Below, piece after piece: positions 11,005 to 22,480 of a stretch of DNA of 64,000 nt. The DNA is from Liquidambar formosana (taxonomy: Eukaryota; Streptophyta; Magnoliopsida; Saxifragales; Altingiaceae), in NCBI GenBank assembly GCA_039720395.1, contig CM077826.1, forward strand, positions 38,654,790-38,718,789. Direction: 5' to 3'. Numbering within the stretch: position 1 is the stretch's first letter; every line of letters begins with the position of its first letter. The notes under the pieces are model-generated. The model did no database searches. It was not told the DNA's origin and saw nothing but the letters and a program-made list of their open reading frames with translations. The position numbers were made by a program, and so were the translations under genes.

Positions 11005-13048
11005 TGTCACGACCCAAAAGTAGGCTATGACGTGTCAATAGAAAGAAAAATAAATAAAATGAAGTTTAAGGATGGTTTATAACAAAATTATAGCTTTATA
11101 AAATATTTTTAGAAAATCCAGCATGGTCCTGTCTGAAAATAGGACATACCAAGTTCTCGACAGTTTAAACCTGTTCAATTTAAAATAAAAATCATTCAAC
11201 CATCCACCACAGGTAATTAAAATAAACTGGCATACTAGTTCCCACAGAGTTCTATTGTCAATACAAGCAGTATATAATACAATAAGTCTGTCTGAATAAT
11301 ATACAGGCCATAAAAATTGTAAAATGCATCTGCACAACATCCATAATACAATGCTTATGCTAAGTCTGATGTGATGCCTCCTCATAAGAGTCATCCTTAC
11401 TTTGCTCAAAGTTTACAAAAGGTTTTAAAAATAGGCGTGAGTATAAACTCAGTAGAATACATTCAAAGTTGTATGTCAAGGTTTTAAAACCATCATAAAC
11501 AAATAAATAAGATGAGATAACAAAGGGTTGCACATCACAATTTAAAATAGGTACAGGAGAACATAAAAATCAATCATAACATAAATCTGCCATATTTGGC
11601 AATCCATATCATCAGTCTTTTAAACTGAATAATCCTCCCAGGTTATGCGGGGCCCTCGTGCGCGGAATTCAGAAGAAACACGGCAAGACATCCCGACTTG
11701 GGACCGTACTAACCTCAAGAGGAATCACAACAAGACATCCCTACATGGGACTGCAGTAACCTCAATTCGGGCACATAGCCCAGGATTATAGGATAGGAAG
11801 ACAAGACAAGACGTCCCTTTCCTTCGAGACTGCAGTAATCCTGTCTCCAATAGCCCTTACACCACATCCATTTACATGTTAATCACCTATGAACCATTCT
11901 ATTATAATGGTAGATAAACAGGTTTCCAACACTTATATGAAAAGTGACCCCTAAATAGTCAATAGCAAGAATTTAACAAATAGGTTTTCAAAATCAACCC
12001 ATTGCTCCCCAAATCATGTGAGGGTATGTAAAATAACACAAATATATCTAAATAGGGTATAAAACAAAACCCTAACTTCTCAAATATATGAACTTTTAAG
12101 AAATTCAAACCCCAATCCCATGTAAGCATGTATCATATCATGTAATCATGCAAAAAAAAAAAAACCCATAATAATGTACCAAATCATACATACAATGGTT
12201 TACAACCATGAAAAATGCACCTACCTCTCAAATGGTAGTTAGAAACGTGAATCTAAGGGTGTACACACGTAGATCGGGGTGGAAATCGCAATATCCAAGT
12301 GTTATGGGGTTAGATCCGAGCTCTCGCGGTCACACTCCTCACCGTCGAGCTCCCCTTTCTCTCCTTCATGTCACTCTCTCTCTCTCTCCTCTCTTTCCTT
12401 TTCTGCCGAAAAGTGGGTAAGAAACCCATTAGGAATGGGTTTAATAAGGGAAAGTGGGGGTAAATTAATCAAATAAGCTTTTTTAAAAACTGTCTGCCGA
12501 CACTTTCAGACGTCTGACGTCTGAAAGTAAGTTTTAGACGTCTGAAACTAGACCACAAAATCATCATTCTCTGGAATTTTTAGACGTCTGAATTGCAACT
12601 TTCAGACGTTTGAAACATTCAGACAACTGAAACTAGCCATCAGTCAGGCACTTCCCCATCAGCACAGACCTCAGCCTTCTTTTCATTAAAAACATTTAAG
12701 TAATAGTTTAAGTTATTTAATGAAAATAAGCAAATAACCCCCAATTTGAATCCAAATAAAATATCAAAAAAATCAAATTCCCAATAAATCAAAATCTCAT
12801 TTCCAAGTTTTAGTACAAAATCTGTTCCCAAACAGATTTTCCTAAAACAAACATGTGAGGAACCCAATCCAAACATGCTAATAAAATCCCATAAAATAAC
12901 AGAAGTCTTATAATATTATAAACTTCTATTACCGCAAAAAATTATCTTTAAAAACAAAGATTTACGAAAATTCATTTTTTCCTCACACTTAGCTAAATTT
13001 TAGCGGTTTAAACCCTTAATACCTTACTTTAGAATTACGGCTATTACA
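11005..13048 (-). mobile_element. Gypsy solo LTR inserted in the Copia leader
   Basis: Reads TGTCACGACCC... on the plus strand and ends ...CTATTACA; in element orientation it starts TGTAATAGCC and ends with a GTGACA terminus, a pattern common in chromovirus-type Gypsy LTRs. It is 2044 bp with no internal region. The empty site survives in the inverted leader copy near 60872-60878, where the flanks join directly. The 5-bp flanks CATGA (11000-11004) and CGTAA (13049-13053) are a target-site duplication altered by two transitions. Related LTRs occur at 34710-36812 and about 18010-19769. Confidence 0.8.
12498..12634. promoter_or_regulatory. Cluster of AGACGTCT palindromes in the Gypsy LTR
   Basis: AGACGTCTGA or close variants occur about five times in 130 bp (near 12507, 12515, 12535, 12582 and 12603), two of them overlapping. 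The core GACGTC is palindromic and contains the ACGT core bound by plant bZIP factors. A regulatory role in the LTR is inference from motif density only. Confidence 0.4.
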
Positions 13049-14016
13049 CGTAAGAAATTCAAACCCAATTGGTTTTGAGTCCCAATAATGGCAGCAAGTA
13101 AGATTGTAGAAGCTTTTGCGATCTGTTATCTTTTTCTGCAGAAATTTGGGTCTTCTTCATAAATCGAATTGTGTGGGCTGTTTAGGATGATTTGATCATT
13201 CAATCTTCTTCCTTGGTGGTTGAAAATCATGTAGGGACATGACTTGATGGCATATTTGGCTTGGGAAGCCATCATTCAAAGATTGGCAGCCATTAAAGCT
13301 TATTGAAGCTCCGTCATTAATGGCGGCAGCAGCTAGGGTTTGAATAAACCCTTATAAACTCAACCCAAGGGCTCTTAGCCCATCTTCCTCTTCTCCAGGG
13401 GCTCGACCTTAGCCTAGGGTGGACCCCAAGCATCGCCGAAGCAAGCCATCACCAGAGTGGGAGGTGGCAGCCACTGTTGATGCCCAGGCAACCTTTTTTC
13501 TTTTTCATCGCAGCTAGGGTTTCTCTATGAAACCCTAATTCTACATGTAGTAGGGTTTGTAAACCCTATTCCCCATAATAAATGGACTTGACCTAGGGTT
13601 AGGATTTTATCATAATGGCCAGCCATGGTCATTAATGTGGCACAGATTAATGCCAATTAGGGTTTGGGTTTTAGAAACCCCAATCCTAAATCAATTAATA
13701 TTTGATTTTAACCTAATTTCCATTAAATAAATTCTGAAATTAATTATTCTATTAATATTGATTAATAAAATAATGTTTTAAATAGTTTAAAACAATTTTG
13801 GAATTATTTTATTTTTTGGAAAATTATAATTAAATAAAAACTGTTTTATTGATTATAATAATTAATAATACTACAGTATAAGATACTAAATAGTATTATT
13901 ACATTATTTCTAGTGATATGATTATAAGGGATTCTATTATCAATTGGTTGTCATTGTGAAGATATTCAAACATTTGATTCGTAGATAAAAGTGAACTTTA
14001 TATGAGTTTATACTGT

Positions 14017-17000
14017 TGTCACACCCCATTTTTGCCACCTTAGCTAGGGTTTGTCATTTCATGTGTCTTTTTGTTTCCTTTTTGAGTCTAGTCTTTTGTA
14101 TTGAGTTTCTAGGGTCTTGAGGATGATGTGTATGAATTTTGGTTCGATTTAGAGTTGATCTTGAGGGTTAATAAGAACTTTTGTGACTTGAGGGGCATAA
14201 TCGTTTTTTAAGTCACAAACTTTCCATTTGACCTTGAAATGATCTCCAAGTTTCCAATTGGAGTTCATATGGATGCATTTGAGGTATTTATGAGTTCAAT
14301 TCGATGAATTGATGGTTTGGGATTAGAATGGCTCAATATGGCTCAGGTTGGTTAAGAGACCTATTTCAGGTTAGCTCGAATTGGCTCATGATTTTCACTC
14401 CATGACTATTCATTTGACTTTGATTAGTCTTAAGTTCATCCCCAAATGTGTTTAGGGAGGTTGAATTTCGAATTGAAAGACATTCTGTGCAACCCTATGT
14501 GCATACCTAAGCTAAGCGACGGTGGGGCATAACGGTTAACCACCTTTGTAGGACCTAACCATGCAGCTATGGTTAGGGTTTTTTGCCTTTAAGTGACTTA
14601 AATTACATTCCCCTTTGAAACACGGTCGTTTTGGCTTTCGTTTCATCAAAATCGGAGTTGATTTGGGCCCTGAAACACATTTGGAAGTCGAAAGGGTCAG
14701 AAATAGGCATAAGATGACAAAGCCTCAGGTGACCACCCAAGGTTGGGTGGCTAGCCGCTTGGGCCCAGGCTACTAGTCCCCCAGCCCCAGGTGGTCACCT
14801 GGGCCTCTTTCCATTTTTTGATTACTGAAGCGGGATCCTTCCTATTTCCTCGGATTTGTCCGTCTCCAGCCGCCATTTAACCCTATTTTCAACCCTAATT
14901 GACCTACTTAAGCCCCAAGGGAGTCTCTAAGAGCCCTTGGATCAATACTTAGGGTTTTAATCCTAACCATTGAAGGTTTTCCCTCAAACCCTATAAATAC
15001 CCCCTTATACTACATCATTAGGCCAGGGAAGATTTTTCTGGAGGGAGAGGCACTTAGAGACTTGGAGGCAATTACAGCCATCCTTAGGGTAGTTTAACCT
15101 AAATTCTGAGTGAGAGAGTGAGAGAGAGAGCTTAGAGGAGGGCTGGAGCTTTGCTTGAAGGCTTGAAGGAGAGTGTTTCCAGTAGTACACAAGAGGAGAA
15201 GAAGGTTCTACAGCAGTAAGGTTCTACATACAGGTATACCTCCTTTCTCTTTCATTCAAATTAAAGTTTTGCATTGAATAGCTATTATTTCATGTTCAAA
15301 CTTATATTTTTATCATGTGTTGATGCTTCTAATGGTTAGAATGCATGATTAGGATATTGTTTATGGCTGGTTTTGCATGATATAATGTTATTCCATGCGA
15401 TTTTATGTGTGGTTGTGATTTTAGGGTTTTTAGTGTCTTTTTAGGGTTTCTCATTGAATAGCTATTATTGCATGTTCAAGTTAGCATTTTTATCATGTGT
15501 GGATACTTTTATGAGTTAATATGCATGATTATAATCTTGTTCATGGTCATTTTTACATGCTAGAGGGCTGTTTAATGCGATTTCATGCATAGTTGCAATT
15601 CTAGGGTTTCTCTTGTGCTGAAATTGAGTTTATGCTTAGAATAGCTATATTTCATGTGCAAGCCTATGTCTTTATCATGTGTTGATCATTCTATTGGTTA
15701 ATATGCATGATTAGAATGCTCTTCATATTCGGTTTTGCATGATTTAGAGTTATTTCATGTGATTTTATGTACAAGTGTGATTCTAGGGTTTCGTTCATCC
15801 TTATTTTAGGAAAGTTGCATATAGCATGATAGGTTAGGGTTTTTCTTTAGTTTTTCTTCATAGTTGCTGTATATGTATTGCATATTAGATAACTATGATA
15901 TTTTCTGCATTCATGTAGTTGATTCTAGGGTTGTTTGGATGTTATTACATATAGGGCTGGATTAGGGTTTATATTATTTCATGATTCGTGTTGTTTACAT
16001 GATTTATGGGAGATTTTAAGCCTTATTTCAATTCTGTCCAGCTCTGTTTAATGGCTTTAATGATATATTTTGAGCATATGTTAGCCTATGTTTAAGCATG
16101 ATAATTGCTTGGTTAGAAACTAGGTTTGTTTGTTAGTATTTTTGGTGTGTTTTGCATGCAAATTACAGGTATATGACAGGTACAAACCCATAGAAAGTGG
16201 GATATGACAGGTGCAATTACCCCACCAATGTGGGGTGATTATTTTGGCTATTGCAAGATGAAATCTTGCAAGTAAAGTAATTACCTTATGCAATAGGGTG
16301 GTTATTTTGACAGGTTGCTTTTGCTTAAGGTAAGTTGGGTATGAAGGTACCCTAATTCACCTTTCTTTCCTTTCTTGAAACTTTTCCTTTCTCCCTCCTA
16401 AGGTTATTTCCTAATAGAGGAACATAGTAAGTCTCTATAGTTTCCATTAATAAAAAAATTCCTTTTCAAATGAAAGTTTTTATCTTTACTTGAAGTTCCA
16501 TATTTTCTAAAGATCTTTTGAGAATCATTTATCTTTGGAAACTCTTTTATCTATGAAAGGAAACTTAGGGTTTACCATAGGCCTCTATTAGGTTATAACC
16601 CTATTCCCTTTCGAACTACGTGGACTTTGATCCATGTATTCCCATACATGGTACGTAGGCGCTCTTCGTGAGGTTCAAGTCCGCCCTAGGATACTAAGTA
16701 TCCTAGGTTTTCTTTCCCCTCTTTCTCTTTTCTGTTTTCCTTTGATTTATTTGCTTATATGGATGAATGAATGGATGGTATGCATGCCGTCTTGTGATGA
16801 TAATTGATATTTTATGTGTGTTTAAGAGTTTGATTTAGCCCAATTAAATTAAAAAACTATTTAGGGCGATATGTGTGCCTATAGGCTTTGCCTAGAACCT
16901 TCCCATATCGTAACTTAACCTCCGAATTCACAATCTTTGGTTTCCAAAAGACTTTTTGCCTTTCCATTTTTAAACATGGAGTCATTCAATTGTTTTCTTA

Positions 17001-17120
17001 AAACAAACTGTTTTTTAGGGTTTTTCTTGTTTCCTTTAAAAAATAAGGTAGCGACTCCTTTTATTTTTCAAACCTATTTCCTTTTCAACCCTCGTGGGCC
17101 TTAATTTTCTGAGGTCCACA
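14017..17120 (+). mobile_element. Gypsy solo LTR, 3.1 kb
   Basis: Starts TGTCACACCCCATTTTTG and ends GAGGTCCACA. It is flanked by perfect 5-bp duplications ACTGT (14012-14016 and 17121-17125), so it is a complete solo LTR of 3104 bp. The length and the GTAGCGACTCC stretch near 17047 suggest a long-LTR Gypsy lineage such as Tat/Ogre (inference). A second copy starts at 61826. No protein-coding sequence. The LTR contains a tandem array at 15285-15840. Confidence 0.85.
15285..15840 (+). repeat. Tandem repeat, period about 180 bp, inside the Gypsy LTR
   Basis: Three degenerate units carry the same ordered landmarks: GAATAGCTAT, CATGTTCAA or CATGTGCAA, TATCATGTGT (15311, 15491 and 15673), ATGCATGATTA, and TGATTTTATGT with TTCTAGGGTTT. 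Spacing of the anchor is 180 and 182 bp. The other copy of this LTR shows related units near 63151 and 63313. Confidence 0.7.
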
Positions 17121-17125
17121 ACTGT

Positions 17126-18009
17126 GTTTGGGGAGTTCAATTTAGCAAATGTTATTGTTCTATAATCTTCTCTTTATTAGAGAATATGTCATTACAAGGA
17201 TTATTTTGGACTATCTGTGTTAATTTTGAAGTCACTTGAGTTTGAGGACTCTGCTATTTCCTATGCTTGGGGTAGGATGGATTTCCATCTTGATCAATAA
17301 TCTTGAAGGATGTTAGATTTCCTGTAAAAGTTAATCTGCTAAAAAATAGCTGTAAGCTTTATGTGTTTTCCATTCTGCCCTTTGAAAGTAGCTTTTGAAC
17401 TTTTTTTTTTTTATGTACTTTGATGTTTTAGTTGTTCTATGATGATTTTGAAAGATAATATCGTTTATTATTATGCAATTCTCAATTTAAAGCATTCTTT
17501 TGTCTGTGCCAGCACGAACACTTTCTGTTCTTCATATGGGATCAATATTTTCCTTAATTTGATATTAAAGTTTTCTTGTGTATTAATAACATTACAGTGA
17601 AAAAGCGTATAATTCTTTTTTAGTTCATAAGTTATAAATGATTGTTTAGCAAAACTTTATTTTGTTTTCTTTAGTTTTTAAAGATTTATGTATAGCTTTG
17701 TGCTATGCTTGATTGCTTGGCCCATCATTTTGGAGTTGCTCATATTTACATACCAATTCAAAACTGGAGCTTCTCATATCCTTCATGCTTGTACTAGTTG
17801 AAAATCCTATTTATCATCCTTAAAAGTCATTTTTGTATATATCTATCGTAATCCAGATAAATGAAAATTGCTATTTCTTAGACGTTTTCGTTTTCAAGGT
17901 TTTTTTCTTACTTCTACAAAGAATACTTAAATCTTTTGGCTAGTTCATGTATGATATATACTTCTGTGGCTTCTTACAATTGTTAACTATTTATTTAAAT
18001 CTCTACTTT
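17126..18009. other. AT-rich host-like DNA, no gene recognised
   Basis: Sequence between two LTRs, rich in T-runs (for example about 17400-17412). No open frame of note, no domain, and no similarity to other parts of the window was noticed. It is continuous with 13909-14016 across the solo LTR and so represents the pre-insertion locus. Confidence 0.4.
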
Positions 18010-19769
18010 CTTTTTAAAAAGGGTTCTGATCAAAACCCATGGTTCACACTATGATTGGCTCTAGGGCATACTACTAACAGGGGCTTGGAGCTTGTTCATG
18101 GTGGCTTGAGCTTAGATTTCATAGGTTTTGGCATGTATGTTCATCCTCACCAACTCCTTTGCATTTTTTAAGGTATTTTCTCACATTCTAAAGTTAGGGT
18201 TTGTACTTCCTTGAGGTTTAGTCACCATATTCTTACATTTTGGGTTTAATCATGACTTTTGGAAGTCTTGGTTGCATTCGTGGAGCTGAAATCTCCACCA
18301 CCATCATCATTCATGGTATTTGGGAGTTAGAGCTTGGATTGGGAGCTTGCATGCGTATCTTAGGGCTTTAATTTCATACCCACAACATCAAGATTACATT
18401 TTCTACACAATTGGTAGAGGTAGGTGCAATTTTCATAGGTTTAAACTATTGACATGATAACATGGTATATATTATCATAGTATTTGTTACTCTTGGATTT
18501 AGAATATATATATCAATGATTTGTGGAATAAATCTTGAATGAGATTATGAGTATTTGATAATCTAATTTGAGAATTATGTTCATTACGAATTTTGGTGTA
18601 TTTTATACATTCTATGAAATATAGATGTATGAATTTTATGGTTAATTTCCATGTGTAATTGATATTTTCAGCTTATGATTTTAAGGTTGCAATCATAAAT
18701 GGATATTATGTTGTTTAATTGTCATAATTTGGTATAATTATGAGATATTTTAACTATGGTTTATGTGGTACGTTTTGGAGATGATTTTGGGTAATAAAAA
18801 TCATTTTTATGGTTTATTATATTTCATGTTGGGCATAATCATGCATGAAATGGAACTAATTAAATACTTGGTAAGAGTATTATAAAAGGGGTCATTGGAA
18901 TTGGACTACTTGCAGTCAAGAGATTTTGCGATGTTTTCCTTTCTTTTGGTCCTGGGTACTTTCTGGTTCTAGGTAGGAACTCTTGTGTTCCCGAATTAGA
19001 AGCTACTTTCCGGTTCTAGGTAAGAACTCTTGTGTTGTTCTCTTGGAGGTAGATTCAAATCCTCTTTTTCCATGCGAAGACTTCTGCAGGAGTAGTCGAT
19101 AATTGATGGAATTAATGTAAATTAGACATGAGTCACATGCATTGGGTATTATGCATTATTTACTTTAAGTTATGGATTATAACTTGTTTTGGATTTTTAT
19201 ATACGCGGTTGATATATTTTCTTTAAATGATATAATTGGGATTTTATTTATATCATTGCTTTAGTTTTCTATGTTAAATTATATCTACTGAGTCATCGTA
19301 CTTTTGCCTATCTATTTCAATGTTTTTCATAGATTATCTTTAGGTGTAGTTATACTTTTACGCGGGAATGCTCTTAAATGGAAAATTTGTTTATTTTATT
19401 TATTAATGTATTTTCATGGGAAGGAATATGTATTAATTTAGTTTTCATTTTGAGCCAATGGTCATCGGACTTGTAATATAATTAAGGATGTAATTTAATT
19501 CAAGGTTGTAATTTTAATTATTTATGGATGCGAGTGCGTGGAATGCGAAGCATGGGATGATACTACTTTCATGGATGATAGGAAATTTTATGGAATGGAT
19601 TTTATAACAGGTTTTTATAATGATATGTTCTATCTATGGATGGGTCACGCCCGAAATTTTTTTAAAATAGTTGAGATTTGACACGTGTTATCTACGTTCT
19701 ATCAAATGATTTATTAAAAAAAAACCCGATTTATTATATTTGATCATGACTTAATTAATTTGGGTCATG
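18010..19769 (+). mobile_element. Gypsy LTR remnant, chromovirus-like
   Basis: The right end GGGTCATGACA matches the terminal pattern of the LTRs at 11005-13048 and 34710-36812. The interior shares with them a GAGGTAGGTGCA stretch (18417-18428) and a TACTGAGT stretch (about 19285). It also contains an imperfect direct repeat of about 30 bp, CTTTCYGGTTCTAGGTARGA, at about 18960 and 19007. The left end is not identifiable, so this is a truncated or very old LTR. No coding sequence. Confidence 0.5.
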
Positions 19770-19779
19770 ACAATTATGA

Positions 19780-20971
19780 GATAACCCTTCTCTTAGGGGT
19801 TCTCAAACTCCTTCCAAAGTCGACACACATGGTCTTGGTTTGAGAGATTGATGTTTGGTCTCCTTTAGATTGACTCTTCTTCTTCTGGATTCCTACCCAT
19901 GTGTGGGCTTTGTTAGGATCTTGAACAGGGTGTTTTAATTGCTTTGATACTCGAATTGTGAGGTGGTAGCGTAGGATCTTTCTGGATCGTGAACTCTATG
20001 AAGCTCGAACGGGTTGGTAGATTTAGGCCATTCTAAGCCTGTTTATGGGTCTCCTTAAACCAATGAGAAGCTGTAATTGATAATGATATTTGAGATGTGT
20101 TCTTACTTCCCAGGTGATCGTAATTTTCTGAATTCTTGCTTGGTGGGTGTAGCCAATGGTTGAGCTGTTGCTAAATTGATCGTTTTTGTATTGTTGAATG
20201 CGTTTGCTACGTTTGGATGTCCTTTTTGAAATCCGTGGAACTTTGGATATGTTGGGGATATCTCTTGATCTCTTGAGCATAATGTTCTGCGACTTTGTTC
20301 ATTGCCCACTGGTAGCCTGATGGGTGTCCTTCGTGAGTTAGTGCATGCTGACTCTACTGGGGACAAATTTTTGAATAGTGCGCTACTTGGACGATCCGTT
20401 GGGGATTTTGACATGTCATGTCATTTTCCACTTGGTGGGCCATTGAAATTTCTTGTTGATCTTGTACCTTCTACCTTCAAAGTCCCTAGGGATTGCGGCA
20501 CACTAGGGATTTCGAACGGTGTGCTAGTCAGATTTAGAGTCCTATTGGATTTGAGACTCTTTGGGGATCGTGAGAACTTGGTTTGCTTAGACATGATTGA
20601 TGAACTATTGATGGTGTCTTTGCATGTAGCCCGAACAAGAATTGGTGTTGTCTCTGCATGTAGACAGTCAGTGTACAGGTTCTCAAATTCACAATTCTCG
20701 CAGTTATTACCCCTAGGCCTATGCCTCCCTTGCGGAACGGGTTCAGTGTAGGATTCTTTGTACTCATCCCCAACACTTTCTCCCTCCATAGAACATAGAG
20801 ACGGAGATCAAAGACCACGTTACTCCCCAAGGCGAGTTTCTTTGAATTGGGCTCGTTGCTTGTCTACTTCTTGTTGTAATCGGGGCATGTCCTCGTGGTG
20901 ATACACCTCACCCAAATGGCTTCACAGCCTCCGACATGTCCTCCTCATAGCGACATGACGTCAAGAACAAA
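19780..20971 (-). pseudogene. Degenerate retroelement 5' internal region, possible gag remnant
   Basis: Lies directly downstream (minus strand) of the primer-binding-like site at 20972-20989, where gag would be expected. The minus strand is rich in short charged open frames (up to 122 codons) and a QQEVDKQRAQF-type heptad-like stretch near 20870, all broken by stops or frameshifts. No zinc knuckle, protease or polymerase motif is visible, so the gag assignment rests on position only. The plus-strand 149-codon open frame at 20302-20751 is probably a chance shadow. Confidence 0.35.
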
Positions 20972-20989
20972 TTGGGTTTTGAAACCAAT
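20972..20989 (-). other. Possible primer-binding site of a minus-strand LTR element
   Basis: On the minus strand reads TTGGTTTCAAAACCC, resembling TTGGTATCAGAGCC used by many plant LTR elements, three bases after a CA dinucleotide that would end the LTR at 20993. Several mismatches make this tentative. Confidence 0.4.
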
Positions 20990-20992
20990 TGA

Positions 20993-21522
20993 TGCAACAG
21001 AGACTAGCTCATCAAATAACGCTCAAGCTTCAGCCAATCTATTAATTGTCCCAAGGACAACGCTAGAAAAGTAGGCAACCACAATCAATGTTTACACTAA
21101 AACACAAAAGTATGAATAGAAGAGAAACTTTGTCTCTCAATGTTATTAATCTCAAATAAACTCCCGTTGCCATAAGGCTACAATTCTTTGTATAAAAAAC
21201 TAAAGCTAAGAAATAGGAAATTCTAATTCTACTAGAATAAGTTAAAAAAAAAACTGAGAGACTAATAAACTTAAACCAACAATTAATTGACAAGGAAATA
21301 ATTTAAAAGTCTTAAAAGAAAAGCTAAAATAAATAAAAAACCGCTGTGTGAATTTTCTGTAATCTAGTTAAACAAGTAACTAGATTCCGTGTGTGACTTG
21401 TCTATTGAAGAGGCTCATGTGCGACCTTCCTATAATCTAGTTAAGTTCATAATTAGATTTATAGTGGTGTGCAACTTTCCGGGTCAAATTAGTTAACTTC
21501 ATAACTAGATTTTCCTAGTGCA
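20993..21522 (-). mobile_element. Probable LTR of a minus-strand Gypsy-like element (530 bp)
   Basis: Bounded by TGCAACAG on the left and CTAGTGCA on the right, so it begins and ends TG/CA on either strand. The primer-binding-like site sits three bases beyond its 3' end. The sequence is AT-rich with an AATAAACTCCCGTTGCC stretch near 21156. The partner LTR is not in the window and a target-site duplication cannot be checked. Confidence 0.45.
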
Positions 21523-21626
21523 TCAAAATGTGAATAATAGGCACTTCTCTTAACTTCTCGTCGATCGAACCCCTCCATAAACTCGAAAGCCAAACACGCG
21601 ATGAGAGCATTAGTTACTACCTATAC

Positions 21627-21862
21627 TTCTTTTGACCCCAGAGAAAACAACCCTTCCCACCAATAGTTCTTTTGACCCTGGAGAAAAAAACCCTTCCCCG
21701 TTGCATATCTTGCCTTTGTCTGAGGCAGTTTGAGGTTCTCATTTGGGTACCTATTGACTTTTCCTTATCTTATGTCAGTGCGTCACCATGCTTCAGTCAG
21801 AGTTAGTCAAAGTCACCAATACTTCTTTTGACCCTGGAGAAAAAAACCCTTCCCCGTTGCAT
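21627..21862. repeat. Three dispersed copies of a 40-bp sequence
   Basis: The 40-bp segments at 21667-21706 and 21823-21862 (beginning TTCTTTTGACCCTGGAGAAA and ending GTTGCAT) are identical as read. A third, diverged copy begins at 21627. Spacing is 40 and 156 bp. Origin is unknown. Confidence 0.75.
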
Positions 21863-21923
21863 TGGTGGGTTGTTTTTGGAGGACTCCACCCACTTTTTCA
21901 AATATAATTTAGCATTTCAATCG

Positions 21924-22480
21924 TCATAAAATATCCAAACCATAAAACTTAGTCTGCTTCAATTCACCAGGTACTTGTCTCAAACCAAACAAAATTACCA
22001 CATAACTGAACCAGCAAAATACATTTTGTAGCAAATCAAATATACTTTCTTCATTGAGATTTACCACAAAGCAAATAAACACAATTGCAAGGTCTGTGGT
22101 CTTGTCCAAAAGTGGTGCTTCCAAGCATCCGGAAGGACTGAAGCCATCTTCCTTGGGCAGTGGGTCAATAGCTTTGATCCATCCAGAAGTGGTGAATCTT
22201 TCACGTCTGCAGTTTTTGGATCCTTCATCAATGGGGGAGTGAATAACTTTGTTTCAGTGGTGGTTCATCTTGTAATTGGTCGAAGCTGGCATTCTCATAT
22301 TTGGTGGCTCCTTGGATGGATAAACTTCTTGGTGGATATGTTACTACCGAAAAAGCATAACCATCCCAGTGTTAGAAGTAGCAGAATGTTGTGGGATCAG
22401 TCAGCTGAAATTGGACATTGCAACCATTTAATGAAAATCCAGTTGCCTTGTCAAAGAAGCAAAGTGTGAGGTTTAACTTA
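21924..22480 (-). pseudogene. Coding-like remnant, unidentified
   Basis: Minus-strand translation gives stretches that look coding in composition, but in different frames. One frame contains DKATGFSLNGCNVQFQL then TYPPRSLSIQGATKYENASF with stops between. A shifted frame contains DPLPKEDGFSPSG followed by EAPLLDKTTDLAIV. This is the pattern of an old gene fragment with frameshifts or unrecognised introns. I do not recognise the family. It lies downstream of the RPA-like remnant on the same strand but no splice connection could be made. Confidence 0.3.

Larger units (their letters stand above)
10065..13908 (+). mobile_element. Copia family A untranslated leader, interrupted and 3'-truncated
   Basis: Non-coding leader between the primer-binding site and the missing gag. 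It is collinear with the inverted fragment at 59186-61825 and related to the leader of the Copia element at 25689. It is rich in TTAGGG/AAACCCTAA-like and TTAATTAA stretches. It is interrupted by a Gypsy solo LTR at 11005-13048. Similarity to the sister leader fades near 13908, after which no gag or pol is found, so most of the element is lost. Confidence 0.75.

Noticed and set aside
20302..20751. 149-codon plus-strand open frame
   Set aside because: No domain, overlaps several similar-length frames on the other strand, and lies where a minus-strand retroelement internal region is expected.
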